DNA of 39,251 bases from Methanothrix sp. Lineage in GTDB: Archaea > Halobacteriota > Methanosarcinia > Methanotrichales > Methanotrichaceae. The notes under the pieces are model-generated. The model was not told where the DNA came from, made no database searches, and saw only the letters and a list, made by a program, of their open reading frames with translations. Made by a program: the position numbers and the translations under genes. How positions within the stretch are numbered: the stretch's first letter is position 1; each line of letters begins with the position of its first letter. This document shows positions 23,252-30,867 of the stretch, one piece after another. The stretch is from positions 1-39,251 of the forward strand of contig JAPKYA010000124.1 in NCBI GenBank assembly GCA_026394565.1, in the 5' to 3' direction.

Positions 23252-24109
23252 ATGTCGTTTACTCTGATCAAAGGAACCTTCCATGTGCTGGGCTACAGTC
23301 CTGATGGCGATTCGATTAGATTCAAGGCCAAAGACTCCTCTCTCTGGAAGAAGCTCTCCGGCCCAGCTGTGGAGCGCAATGCGCGCGGGCATGCCCAACT
23401 GCGCATCGAGGCCGTCGATGCTCTGGAAACGCACTACCAGGGCGTCTGCCAGCCACCGCGGCCCGCGCGCGCAGCCGCCCGCTACCTTCTCTCCCAACTG
23501 GGAATTGATGAGGTCGTCTGGAATGAGACGCATAGCACTGTGGTCAAGGCCCAGGACGGAACGGTTGGGTTCATCCTGGCCCGCAGCACAGAGAGCAACC
23601 GCCGCCCGGTAGCCTTCGTCTTCGCAGGTGAGACGGCGGAGAAAGACGGAGCTGAGATCACACTGGATGAGTCGATTCTCAAAGAGAGCTTTAACTACCG
23701 GCTCCTTGCCCGGGGCCTGGCCTATCCCATGTACTACAACGGCCTCTTCTCAGATCTGCGCCTTCCTCTGACCGAGGCCGTGACAAACGCCAGAGCTGAA
23801 GGGAAAGGACTATGGCCAAACGACAAGACCACCCGGGGATTTTCCGTATCCAGCCTGAAGGCCGTCACAGAAGAGGTGGCCATACTTCCCAAGCTCTTTC
23901 GCCGCATTGTGGATTACATGGGTGCCGGTGGGAGGATCGATGGGTTTAAAGAACATCTCCAGAAAGGGTGCGAGCCCTTGGTAAGAATTCAGCAGGTCCA
24001 CTTCACCCGGCTCGATGCCATTGTTGATGTCCGGGGCGAAAAGGTGAGGCTGGCCGAGGCGCCTGAGAATCTGATATTCATGGACAAGGTGCTGTGCAAG
24101 AAGAGCTGA
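23252..24109 (+). CDS. Staphylococcal-nuclease-like (TNase fold) protein
   Basis: A 285-residue protein with an SNase-like domain in the first ~170 residues. Residues equivalent to the SNase active site can be picked out: Asp18 and Asp20 (SPDGDSIRF), Arg51, Asp56 and Glu59 (LRIEAVDALETHY, compare RLLLVDTPE in SNase) and an Arg at 117/118 (NRRPVAFVFAG, compare GRGLAYIYADG). Catalysis is therefore possible. There is no signal peptide, unlike the secreted nucleases, so it should act inside the cell. The C-terminal 110 residues (IVDYMGAGGRIDGFKEHLQK onward) are an unassigned domain. An AT-rich element AATTTAAAT (about 23201-23209) could be the TATA box. The 240-bp gap upstream holds nothing else I can name. 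Confidence 0.72.
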   Translation: MSFTLIKGTFHVLGYSPDGDSIRFKAKDSSLWKKLSGPAVERNARGHAQLRIEAVDALETHYQGVCQPPRPARAAARYLLSQLGIDEVVWNETHSTVVKAQDGTVGFILARSTESNRRPVAFVFAGETAEKDGAEITLDESILKESFNYRLLARGLAYPMYYNGLFSDLRLPLTEAVTNARAEGKGLWPNDKTTRGFSVSSLKAVTEEVAILPKLFRRIVDYMGAGGRIDGFKEHLQKGCEPLVRIQQVHFTRLDAIVDVRGEKVRLAEAPENLIFMDKVLCKKS

Positions 24110-24150
24110 TTGACTTAAGTTATTTATTCTAATAATGACTAGATCTTTCC

Positions 24151-24567
24151 ATGCCCATCCTTCGCGAAGATAAGGACCTGTTAGAGGCCCTGACAAGCTG
24201 CCGCACCATCTGTGTGGTCGGCATATCGCCAGATCCCTACAAGCCCAGCTACTTCGTCTCAGATGTCCTGCAAAGCCGCGGCTTCAAGCTTTATCTCGTC
24301 AATCCCAATTATGCCGGCAGGACCATTCTGGGCGAGAAGGTCTACTCCTCCATGCAGGACATACCGGATGAGATCGATATTGTGAATGTTTTCCGCAGGC
24401 CCTCTGCCGTGCCGGCTCTGGCGGAGGAGGCCAAGAAGAAAGGCTTCAAGGTCTTCTGGATGCAGCCGGGCACAGAAAGCCCGGAGGCCATAAGGAAGCT
24501 GGATAAAGAAGGATATCGCGTGGTAGCGGGAAGATGCGCCAAAATAGAATCCAGCCGATTGCTCTAA
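24151..24567 (+). CDS. CoA-binding domain protein (YccU family)
   Basis: A 138-residue Rossmann-fold protein of the CoA_binding_2 / COG1832 family. The nucleotide loop reads TICVVGISPDPYKPSYFV, and later family blocks are LYLVNPNYAG, EIDIVNVFRRPSAVPALAEE, VFWMQPGTESPEAI and a final VVAGRCAKIE. Related domains occur in succinyl-CoA synthetases. Free-standing members have no firmly established function. It lies 41 bp after the SNase-like gene and may be co-transcribed, and it converges on the TetR gene that ends at 24585. Confidence 0.88.
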   Translation: MPILREDKDLLEALTSCRTICVVGISPDPYKPSYFVSDVLQSRGFKLYLVNPNYAGRTILGEKVYSSMQDIPDEIDIVNVFRRPSAVPALAEEAKKKGFKVFWMQPGTESPEAIRKLDKEGYRVVAGRCAKIESSRLL

Positions 24568-24584
24568 ATTATTTTTAATTGTAA

Positions 24585-25208
24585 TCAAATTTTTAATAGG
24601 AAACTATAATTCTTGGCTGCCAGGACCCGGTTTAGTATTGTCTCCAGAGACCGACATAGCTTCTCACGACGTTGCTGGTCGGTGTTGATATCCGGCTGGT
24701 GAAAGATATAGACCAGGGCAGTACTGAGAAACTCAACCGTCTCCGTGGGATTTTCGATATTGAAACAACCCAACGCATTTCCTTTGGCAACCAACTCGGA
24801 TAAGATCGGAACTATTCGCTCCACAGTTGCCCTTTCCAGCTTGGCGTGCATTACAGCATTTATGTCCTTATGGAGAAAGTCAATGAAGTCATTCCTCTGG
24901 GAAACGAACCTGAGGATTTCATTAATTGAGTCATTGAGCATGGCTGTCTCATCAGCGTCTCCATCTTGAATGAGCCGCTTTACGCTCTGCTCCAGGTCGG
25001 CTATGCTTTTCTCCACAACAGCTTCCAATATATCTTCCTTTGAGCTGAAGTAGTAGTAGAGAGTTCCCTGGGCAAGATTGAGCTCCTTGACAATATCGCT
25101 AATTGCAGTATGCTCATATCCCTTCTCCATGAAGAGACGCTCAGCCGTATCGATCAATTCTCGTCTTCTTTCTTGGGGGCCTTTTGTAATTCGTTTCATC
25201 TTTTTCAC
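24585..25208 (-). CDS. TetR/AcrR-family transcriptional repressor
   Basis: 207 residues. The N-terminal helix-turn-helix is typical: RRRELIDTAERLFMEKGYEH, TAISDIVKELNLAQGTLYYY, FSSKEDILEAV. The helical C-terminal ligand domain holds no recognisable ligand motif. It is the third gene of an efflux-USP-TetR operon, overlapping the USP gene by 4 bp (ATGA). The perfect palindrome at 26641-26659 in the operon promoter is the obvious binding site, so it probably represses its own operon and responds to a metal-related or other toxic signal. The inducer is unknown. Confidence 0.92.
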   Translation of the reverse strand: MKKMKRITKGPQERRRELIDTAERLFMEKGYEHTAISDIVKELNLAQGTLYYYFSSKEDILEAVVEKSIADLEQSVKRLIQDGDADETAMLNDSINEILRFVSQRNDFIDFLHKDINAVMHAKLERATVERIVPILSELVAKGNALGCFNIENPTETVEFLSTALVYIFHQPDINTDQQRREKLCRSLETILNRVLAAKNYSFLLKI

Positions 25209-25651
25209 TCTGCAGCGGGCACCACCAAAACCGGCACATGGGAGTGGCGCACTACCTTCTCGGCTACGCTGCCCAAGAAGAACCTCGTGATACCGCTTCG
25301 TCCAATAGTGCCCATCACAATCAGGTCAAATCCCAAATCGCTGCAGAGCTTGAGCAGCTCCTCACCCGGATCACCCTCGGCTAACACTCTTTCATAGGCA
25401 ACTCCTGCATCCCGGGCCATGTCCCCAATTTCCTCCAATGCCTCGCTGCCTTCCTTGAACATGAGTCCCATCAGATTGTCTTTAATGCCGGGCATTGCCG
25501 CATAGCCGGGAAGCTGGGCCAGTCTTTGTACATCTACGATGTAGACAGCCGTTACCGAGGCACCTGATTTTTTCCCGATACTAACGGCCATCTCTGCGGC
25601 ACGCATGCTTGTCTCCGATCCATCCGTGGCAATCAATATCTTTTTCAGCAT
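25205..25651 (-). CDS. Universal stress protein (UspA family)
   Basis: A single USP domain of 148 residues (MLKKILIATDGSETSMRAAE). The nucleotide motif is intact: VMGTIGRSGITRFFLGSVAE (G-x2-G-x9-G-S), then KVVRHSHVPVLVVP. This is an ATP-binding-type USP. It overlaps the cation-efflux gene upstream by 7 bp and the TetR gene downstream by 4 bp, so all three are co-translated. Its presence in a repressor-controlled efflux operon suggests a role tied to that stress. Confidence 0.92.
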   Translation of the reverse strand: MLKKILIATDGSETSMRAAEMAVSIGKKSGASVTAVYIVDVQRLAQLPGYAAMPGIKDNLMGLMFKEGSEALEEIGDMARDAGVAYERVLAEGDPGEELLKLCSDLGFDLIVMGTIGRSGITRFFLGSVAEKVVRHSHVPVLVVPAAE

Positions 25652-26622
25652 AAGGTTTTCAGCTCTTTTTTCTCTTGCTCACTGAGAAGGCAGCCGCAAG
25701 AGCCTTCTTTGGCCATGGTGCAGTTGCAGGGCTCAATATGAATAGTAACTGTAGTCCCAGGATAGTGTTGTTTGATAGAGCAGGTTATCATGTCGGCAAT
25801 GCGATGTGATTCGTCTACGGACATCGATGCATCGACTCTGATGTGAAACTCCACGAAGCGAATGGCTCCTGCTTTTCGCGTGCGCAGGCGATGAAATCCC
25901 CTAATCGTTGGAGCGAAAGCCCTTATGTGCCTGCGCACCTCGTCCACCTCTTCAGAGGGAAGTCCCACATCCACCAGGTCGCGTGCCGATTCAACCGTCA
26001 GATGATAGGCAGCTCTTATGATCAGCAGAGCGACTCCTATCGCGGCCGCTGGGTCCACCCATCGCAAATCTACTCCGGGAAGGACAAATCCGCCTGCAAA
26101 GATGACTGCCAGGCCGCCGAAAACACCAAGCGAAGTGTATACATCTGTTCGCAGATGCCATGCATCCGCCATCAGAGCTATGGAGTCCGTTTCTTTGCCC
26201 ACCGAAAAGAGCTTCTTGGAAACCATGATATTTGCCATAGCGGAAATCAGCATGACGGCAATGCCTAGCCATGCTTCATCCAGGGGTTCGGGATTTCTCA
26301 GCTTTTTTATAGCCTCAAAAATTATCCAGCCTGCCGCAAGGAAGATAAGCAAAGCCTCGACCGTTCCTGAGATATTCTCAACCTTGCCGTGGCCGAAAGG
26401 ATGGTCCTCGTCGGCCGGTTTGCCGGATTTTCTCACGGCAAAGAATGCAATGACGGCCGCCAGCAAGTCCACACCCGAATGGATGGCCTCGGATATCACA
26501 GAGACCGATCCGATTATTACTCCTACAATAAGTTTGAGAATGACAAGGCTGCCATTCGAGATTACCGAAAGCAGAGCCACGTTTGATTTTCGCTTATTTC
26601 GTTCGGCGTTGCTAATTTCCAT
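25645..26622 (-). CDS. Cation diffusion facilitator (CDF) metal efflux protein
   Basis: A 325-residue proton-coupled divalent-metal exporter with six membrane segments and a C-terminal cytoplasmic dimerisation domain (about 210-295). The transport site is visible as His48/Asp52 (AIHSGVD) and His157/Asp161 (AWHLRTD), an HD-HD arrangement often found in zinc- or cadmium-type members. The conserved DEDHPFGHGKVE loop is at about 72-83. An unusual Cys-rich tail (CNCTMAKEGSCGCLL, about 298-312) could sense or bind metal. It is the first gene of the operon, downstream of the TetR operator. The metal is inferred, not shown. Confidence 0.93.
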   Translation of the reverse strand: MEISNAERNKRKSNVALLSVISNGSLVILKLIVGVIIGSVSVISEAIHSGVDLLAAVIAFFAVRKSGKPADEDHPFGHGKVENISGTVEALLIFLAAGWIIFEAIKKLRNPEPLDEAWLGIAVMLISAMANIMVSKKLFSVGKETDSIALMADAWHLRTDVYTSLGVFGGLAVIFAGGFVLPGVDLRWVDPAAAIGVALLIIRAAYHLTVESARDLVDVGLPSEEVDEVRRHIRAFAPTIRGFHRLRTRKAGAIRFVEFHIRVDASMSVDESHRIADMITCSIKQHYPGTTVTIHIEPCNCTMAKEGSCGCLLSEQEKKELKTLC

Positions 26623-26640
26623 ATTTCTATCCCTTACATT

Positions 26641-26659
26641 ATGACTGACTGTCAGTCAT
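26641..26659 (-). promoter_or_regulatory. Perfect 19-bp palindromic TetR operator
   Basis: ATGACTGAC-T-GTCAGTCAT is a perfect 9-bp inverted repeat around one central base, the form typical of TetR-family operators. It lies 19-37 bp before the CDF start codon. The TATA-like TATATAT at 26668-26674 predicts transcription start at about 26645, within the palindrome, so a bound repressor would block initiation. Confidence 0.8.
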
Positions 26660-26667
26660 CATATTAG

Positions 26668-26674
26668 TATATAT
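26668..26674 (-). promoter_or_regulatory. TATA box of the CDF-USP-TetR operon
   Basis: On the minus strand the sequence AATATATAC is centred about 26 bp upstream of the middle of the operator and about 49 bp from the CDF start codon. Spacing fits an archaeal TATA box controlled by the operator at 26641-26659. Confidence 0.5.
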
Positions 26675-26713
26675 TGGTTATGCCTGGGACAAAAAAGGAT
26701 GAGTGATAATTTC

Positions 26714-27070
26714 TTAATTTCTTCGCCGGATCAAGACGGCGGCGGCCAGCGTGGCCAATATGGCTAAAGCAGCCTCAAATCCCGGTTGCTTTTTAATCTG
26801 CTCGCTTACCTGCTTCTTCAGCTCCTCGGCAGCCTTCTGTTGAAGCTGCTCTGTCAGATTCTCTTTGCCGGCATCGAGATCTTGGGCGATATGCTCTTGG
26901 GTTAGATTTCCTTCCAGAGCGTGTTGAACAGCTTTCTCCTGAAGCTGTTGTCCGGCAGTATTCATCTGTTCCTGGAGGGAACCGGCAGCAGCCTCAAGGG
27001 GATTTTGGGCCGCCGCAATTGAGATCGTAGCTAATAGACCAGCCATTAAAATCAAATATGAACTTTTCAT
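26714..27070 (-). CDS. Small secreted protein with a PGF-CTERM sorting signal
   Basis: About 118 residues from ATG 27070 (MKSSYLILMAGLLATISI); an upstream ATG at 27082 adds four residues. The parts are a signal peptide ending near SIAAAQ, a Gln/Glu-rich helical middle (NTAGQQLQEKAVQHALEGNL, QLQQKAAEELKKQVSEQI) likely to form coiled coil, then a C-terminal PGFEAALAILATLAAAVLIR plus a basic end. This PGF motif, hydrophobic helix and Arg cluster is the PGF-CTERM tripartite signal recognised by archaeosortase A. The protein should therefore be cleaved and lipid-anchored by the ArtA at 4460. Function beyond surface location is unknown. Confidence 0.78.
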   Translation of the reverse strand: MKSSYLILMAGLLATISIAAAQNPLEAAAGSLQEQMNTAGQQLQEKAVQHALEGNLTQEHIAQDLDAGKENLTEQLQQKAAEELKKQVSEQIKKQPGFEAALAILATLAAAVLIRRRN

Positions 27071-27203
27071 GTCTCTTATCACCTAATGTTCAAGCGTTTT
27101 TCGAGTCTTCCAAGTAACCACTGTTAACTCAAAAGGTTTTCGCTTCATTCAACTTATTCGCATCAGCAAAAGCTAAATAGCCTGGCTGGCAGTACCCTAT
27201 TCG

Positions 27204-28073
27204 ATGTTCTCCGGCTGGGATGAATACCACCTTATAAACAAGCAACTCGCCGAACTGGTGAGAAACCTGCCTGATTCTCCCCTGGGAGAGATAATCAGCT
27301 ACGTGCTCTCCTCTCCTGGAAAGAGGGTTCGGCCTCTTATTCTGATCTTCTCTGCGCAGGCATTGGGTGGCAGCGCGCCCTCGGCCGTGAACGCGGCTCT
27401 GGCCATTGAGCTGGTGCATGCCGCCTCCCTGGTGCATGACGATATTCTTGACCAGGGGTTAGAGAGGAGAGGCTCGCAGAGCGCGTTGCAGCGTTTTGGG
27501 CCGGAAGCCTCTCTTCTCGCCGGAGACTGGCTCATATCTCGATCCATAGAGCTGATATCTCATTATAGCCAGCCGGTAATAAGCGCTTTTGCCTCCGCCT
27601 GCATGGACATGTCTGAGGGGGAATTGATGGATTTGTCTTCAGCCTCAACCCCTGATGATTACTACAATTGCATCTCTAAGAAAACCGCCACTCTCTTTTC
27701 CGCATCCGCCAAGATGGGCGGACTGATAGCCGGGGCTGATGGGGAGGACGTGGCCAGGCTGGAGAGTTATGGGACGCATCTGGGCCTGAGCTATCAGGTA
27801 CTCGATGACCTGGAGGAATTCCTGGGGCTGGATCAAGGAAAATCGTCCAAGAAGACCTCTGTTACCCTTCCCATAATCTACAGCAACCAGTATCCTGATG
27901 ATGTCGTGGGCCAGATGTGCATTAAGGTCATTGATGATCACAGCGGCTTCGCAAAAGAGGCTCTCTTTCTCTCCCGAGGACGCGATGATATGTTATCTCG
28001 CTTGGAGAGCATCGTGGACGAGATGACGCACCGGGGACTAGAGAGATGCAGATTGCAAAAAAGCCTCTGCTGA
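27204..28073 (+). CDS. Polyprenyl diphosphate synthase (GGPP-synthase-like)
   Basis: An all-helical trans-prenyltransferase of 289 residues. The first Asp-rich motif is intact (HDDILDQGLERRG, Asp79/Asp80/Asp83). The second reads DDLEE (201-205) in place of the usual DDxxD, so the last position is Glu. The conserved GKRVRPLILI block is at 39-48, and SYQVLDDLEEF is the usual context of the second motif. The protein is slightly short for a geranylgeranyl diphosphate synthase. Chain length cannot be predicted. It overlaps the radical SAM gene by 28 bp, so the product may feed a special isoprenoid rather than bulk lipid. Confidence 0.85.
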   Translation: MFSGWDEYHLINKQLAELVRNLPDSPLGEIISYVLSSPGKRVRPLILIFSAQALGGSAPSAVNAALAIELVHAASLVHDDILDQGLERRGSQSALQRFGPEASLLAGDWLISRSIELISHYSQPVISAFASACMDMSEGELMDLSSASTPDDYYNCISKKTATLFSASAKMGGLIAGADGEDVARLESYGTHLGLSYQVLDDLEEFLGLDQGKSSKKTSVTLPIIYSNQYPDDVVGQMCIKVIDDHSGFAKEALFLSRGRDDMLSRLESIVDEMTHRGLERCRLQKSLC

Positions 28074-29185
28074 GAATTGAGGCCTTAGCAGAAGGAAGGG
28101 GCATCGCGCTTTCCGCCCGGGGCGCGCTCGCTCCAATAGCCAGGCCGATCATGGACAGGATCAATAAGATCTTTGCCGATGAGAAGCCCATTAGCTCCGG
28201 CCCGGACAAGTTCATCTTCTCCACCTGGATTCCACCGGCCCCCGGCAGGGCCTTCGATCGCATGCTCTCCGCCCAGGTGGCGGCAATAACTCGCCGCCCT
28301 GTTCCCGATCAGTTTTCCATAGCCGTCATGAGGGCCTGTCCCAATGACTGCATTCATTGCAGCGCCCCCTCCCGTCAGGGTGAGATTCTGGAGAGCGGAG
28401 TCGTCAAAAAGGCGATCTCACAGGCCCTGGATATGGGTTCTTACCTCATAACGTTTGACGGGGGCGAGCCCATGCTGAGAAAAGATCTGCCGGATCTGGT
28501 CTCCTCCGTGGACGAACGGGCCGTTGCCACAACGTTCACCAGCGGCTACCATCTCACTGCCGATCTGGCGCGCAGGCTTATGCAGGCCGGGCTCTACGCA
28601 GTGCGAATCAGCATCGACAGCCCCTTCGAAAAGGAGCACGACCGGGTACGGGGCCGCAGCGGTGCTTATCGCGATGCGCTCGATGGCGTTAAAAACGCCC
28701 TGGAGGCGGGCCTCCTGGTCGATCTCTTCATGGTGACCTCTCCTCACAATATCGACCATCTGGAGGATGCCTTTTCTCTGGCTGCAGATCTGGGGGTGCA
28801 TGAGCTTTCCCTTTACGAGATCGTGGCAGTGGGCCGCTGGGCAGCGCATGAGGATGAGGTGCTAACGTCCAGTGATGTCCTGCGGCTGGAGCGTTTTCAT
28901 AAGGATAAGAACCGCTCCGCCGGACCCAGGGTCTCGGCTCTGCCCTATCTGCTCGGCCCGGAGATGTTCGGATGCTTTGCCGGACGCAGATGGATTCACG
29001 TGGACGGGGCAGGCGAGGCGCTTCCATGCGCTTACATGCCGCTGGGGTTTGGGAACATTAAAGATAAGAGCCTCAAGGAGATCTGGAAGGAGATGACTCG
29101 CTATCAATGGTTCCAGGGGAGATGCTCCTGCCAGATGAGAGATGCAAAGTTCAGAGAAGCGCACCGCAGGATACTGGAAAAATAG
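28046..29185 (+). CDS. Radical SAM protein with SPASM-like C-terminus
   Basis: A 379-residue radical S-adenosylmethionine enzyme. The [4Fe-4S] motif CxxxCxxC is Cys98-Cys102-Cys105 (ACPNDCIHCSAP). The S-adenosylmethionine-binding TFDGGEPMLRKDL and the ISIDSPFEKEHDRVRG block follow. The C-terminal region carries more cysteines (FGCFAGRRW, LPCAYMPLGFGN, then RCSCQM) in a SPASM-like pattern that can hold auxiliary clusters. The N-terminal ~85 residues are a separate unassigned part. It starts inside the end of the polyprenyl synthase gene (28-bp overlap), suggesting linked functions. The substrate is unknown. A peptide or an isoprenoid are both possible. Confidence 0.85.
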   Translation: MQIAKKPLLRIEALAEGRGIALSARGALAPIARPIMDRINKIFADEKPISSGPDKFIFSTWIPPAPGRAFDRMLSAQVAAITRRPVPDQFSIAVMRACPNDCIHCSAPSRQGEILESGVVKKAISQALDMGSYLITFDGGEPMLRKDLPDLVSSVDERAVATTFTSGYHLTADLARRLMQAGLYAVRISIDSPFEKEHDRVRGRSGAYRDALDGVKNALEAGLLVDLFMVTSPHNIDHLEDAFSLAADLGVHELSLYEIVAVGRWAAHEDEVLTSSDVLRLERFHKDKNRSAGPRVSALPYLLGPEMFGCFAGRRWIHVDGAGEALPCAYMPLGFGNIKDKSLKEIWKEMTRYQWFQGRCSCQMRDAKFREAHRRILEK

Positions 29186-29230
29186 TCTGGAAAAATCCCC
29201 CTGGATTGAATTTTTGTGTAGGTTTGGTTA

Positions 29231-29785
29231 ATGGTCAATCCAAGAAACATATTGCTGATGCTGGCCGCCATGGCCTGCATTATAGCCGGCGCCTGCGCGG
29301 CACCGACGCCAAGAGTCATAGAGCCGGAGGGCATGGACCTGTCCCTGGATGGAATGCAGATAGCCGATCCGGAGCACACGGCAGAATACCTGGAAATGAC
29401 GGGCGGCACGGCAAGGCCCGGCCTGCAGGCCTACGGCCGCAATCTGGCCGGCAATTGGAGCTTTGAGTTGAGAGACCTGAAATCAGTGCCTGTCGGAGAT
29501 ATCGAGCTGCGAATTTACCAGTCGGAAGCGGCCCTTTTTGGTACGGGAGTCTTCAAGCAGGGGTTTAACCAGCAGATCGCAACAGTTGAGGGCTCTCTTC
29601 TGGAAGGAAACGCCATGATCCTGAATGTTGTATCCCTGGACAACGCGTTCCTCTACCGCATGACCCTCAACAGCGCCGACGGCAACAGCACATCGGGAAG
29701 CTTCACCCTTTACCTGCCCTCGGGCGAAGCTCCGGTGAAAGGGACGGTCTCCGGCGGCAGAAGCGATGAGCGCAGGATCAGCTAA
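29231..29785 (+). CDS. Secreted protein of unknown function
   Basis: 184 residues with a signal peptide (MVNPRNILLMLAAMACIIAG, likely cleaved near GACAAP; the Cys there could also mark a lipoprotein). The mature part is beta-rich: NLAGNWSFELRDLKSVPVGD, IELRIYQSEAALFGTGVFKQ, EGSLLEGNAMILNVVS, NSTSGSFTLYLPSGEAPVKG. The pattern suggests a lipocalin/beta-sandwich-like exported domain. I do not recognise the family. It begins 45 bp after the radical SAM gene, so it may share its transcript, and it converges on the DUF63 gene. Confidence 0.7.
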   Translation: MVNPRNILLMLAAMACIIAGACAAPTPRVIEPEGMDLSLDGMQIADPEHTAEYLEMTGGTARPGLQAYGRNLAGNWSFELRDLKSVPVGDIELRIYQSEAALFGTGVFKQGFNQQIATVEGSLLEGNAMILNVVSLDNAFLYRMTLNSADGNSTSGSFTLYLPSGEAPVKGTVSGGRSDERRIS

Positions 29786-29830
29786 AGCGTTTTGCTTCCC
29801 CATTTTTATCTCTTGCTTTTTTCCGTCATT

Positions 29831-30655
29831 TCAGATCCCCAGGACCAGGCGAAGCGTATTTCGGACAGCAGGCGCCAAACCCAGGGTGATCAATGTCAGC
29901 TTGGTGAGATTTCGCAGGGATGGCTCCTGCAAAAATCGGTCGATCATGCTCAGCACAGGCAGGAGGATCGCCAGCTTGAGAGGAAACATAACAACCGCGG
30001 AGCCGGTCAGGTTTATGAGAAATGTAGGAACCACATGCTTCTCGTAGTAACCAAACCAATCCACTCCGAAGTAGGTTGAGCTGGCGTCCAGCATGTGAGC
30101 GTAGATGATCATTTGATTGAATCTATCGTCCAAAAACTTCAGAGCGGACAGACGGCGCCGGCAAGAGAGGACGCCCCCTGCGAGGATCGAGCCCAGTATG
30201 AAGACGGCAGCTATGACCCAGGCGTTCTTAAATCCGAGCGTGGAAAGAACGGCCAGGTTGAAAAGCGTCCAGATTAAGCCGGAGGCAGCATATTTTGCAT
30301 AGAACTTCTCGCCCCAGATCTTCCGGGTGAGGATCAGACAGGCCGTCGTGATTAGAAAGACCAGGAAGAATATGAGCGGCGTGATTAAAAGATATCTCCA
30401 GGGCGCAGAAACCAGATCTGCATCCTCGATCACTCTTAGACTTGAGCCCGCCAGGATGTAAGGCAGAGTAGCGAGCAGCAGCCTATTATCCATTAAAAGA
30501 TCCCAGCGGCTGAGCAGTTTTATCAGGCCAAGTATGGCCAGACCCAGGATTATCGCCCAGGTGATGGTATCCACCGGGTTATAGCCGGTGTCGTAGATTA
30601 TGGGGTCGATGTAATATTTGTGGACAAAGGCGACGAGGCCGGCAAGGTCGTTCAC
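29831..30655 (-). CDS. DUF63-family integral membrane protein
   Basis: An archaeal membrane protein of 274 residues with about eight hydrophobic helices. The DUF63 pattern is visible: an N-terminal YYIDPIIYDTGYNPVDTITW, LPYILAGSSLRVIEDADL, and later YAHMLDASSTYFGVDWFGYY with conserved His/Asp/Glu (EKHVVPTF) on one side of the membrane. These polar residues suggest an enzyme or transporter, but no function is established. The gene is single on the minus strand, ends 45 bp from the secreted-protein gene and starts before the repeat at 30717. Confidence 0.88.
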   Translation of the reverse strand: MNDLAGLVAFVHKYYIDPIIYDTGYNPVDTITWAIILGLAILGLIKLLSRWDLLMDNRLLLATLPYILAGSSLRVIEDADLVSAPWRYLLITPLIFFLVFLITTACLILTRKIWGEKFYAKYAASGLIWTLFNLAVLSTLGFKNAWVIAAVFILGSILAGGVLSCRRRLSALKFLDDRFNQMIIYAHMLDASSTYFGVDWFGYYEKHVVPTFLINLTGSAVVMFPLKLAILLPVLSMIDRFLQEPSLRNLTKLTLITLGLAPAVRNTLRLVLGI

Positions 30656-30716
30656 ATCAGGGCATTGTACGGCCTCATATTTCTTATTTCCTCAATTATA
30701 TGCCTTTTTAGCGCCC

Positions 30717-30775
30717 TTCGCGTCTTCGCGGCTTCGCGCGAGATCCTGATTCACGCGAAGGCTCGAAGACGCGAA
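30717..30775. repeat. 22-bp imperfect inverted repeat (CTTCGCG-type)
   Basis: TTCGCGTCTTCGCGGCTTCGCG (30717-30738) matches the reverse complement of 30754-30775 at 20 of 22 positions, with a 15-nt loop. The left arm is itself made of repeated CTTCGCG units. Similar intergenic palindromes occur widely in microbial genomes. It lies between the DUF63 promoter side and psmB and could form a strong RNA hairpin or be a non-autonomous element. Confidence 0.7.
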
Positions 30776-30799
30776 ATCCCGATAAATCAATGCGGCTGC

Positions 30800-30815
30800 G
30801 GAAAGTATTTATATA
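30800..30815 (+). promoter_or_regulatory. Promoter of psmB (BRE and TATA box)
   Basis: A purine-rich BRE-like CGGAAAG followed at once by TATTTATATA (30806-30815) is a good archaeal core promoter. Transcription would start near 30836-30840, leaving a leader of about 30 nt before the psmB ATG at 30868, with GAGG within it. Confidence 0.6.
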
Positions 30816-30867
30816 GCAGAAGTAAAAAGGATTTTGTCCGTTTTCTGATTTTAGTTGAGGTAATTAG

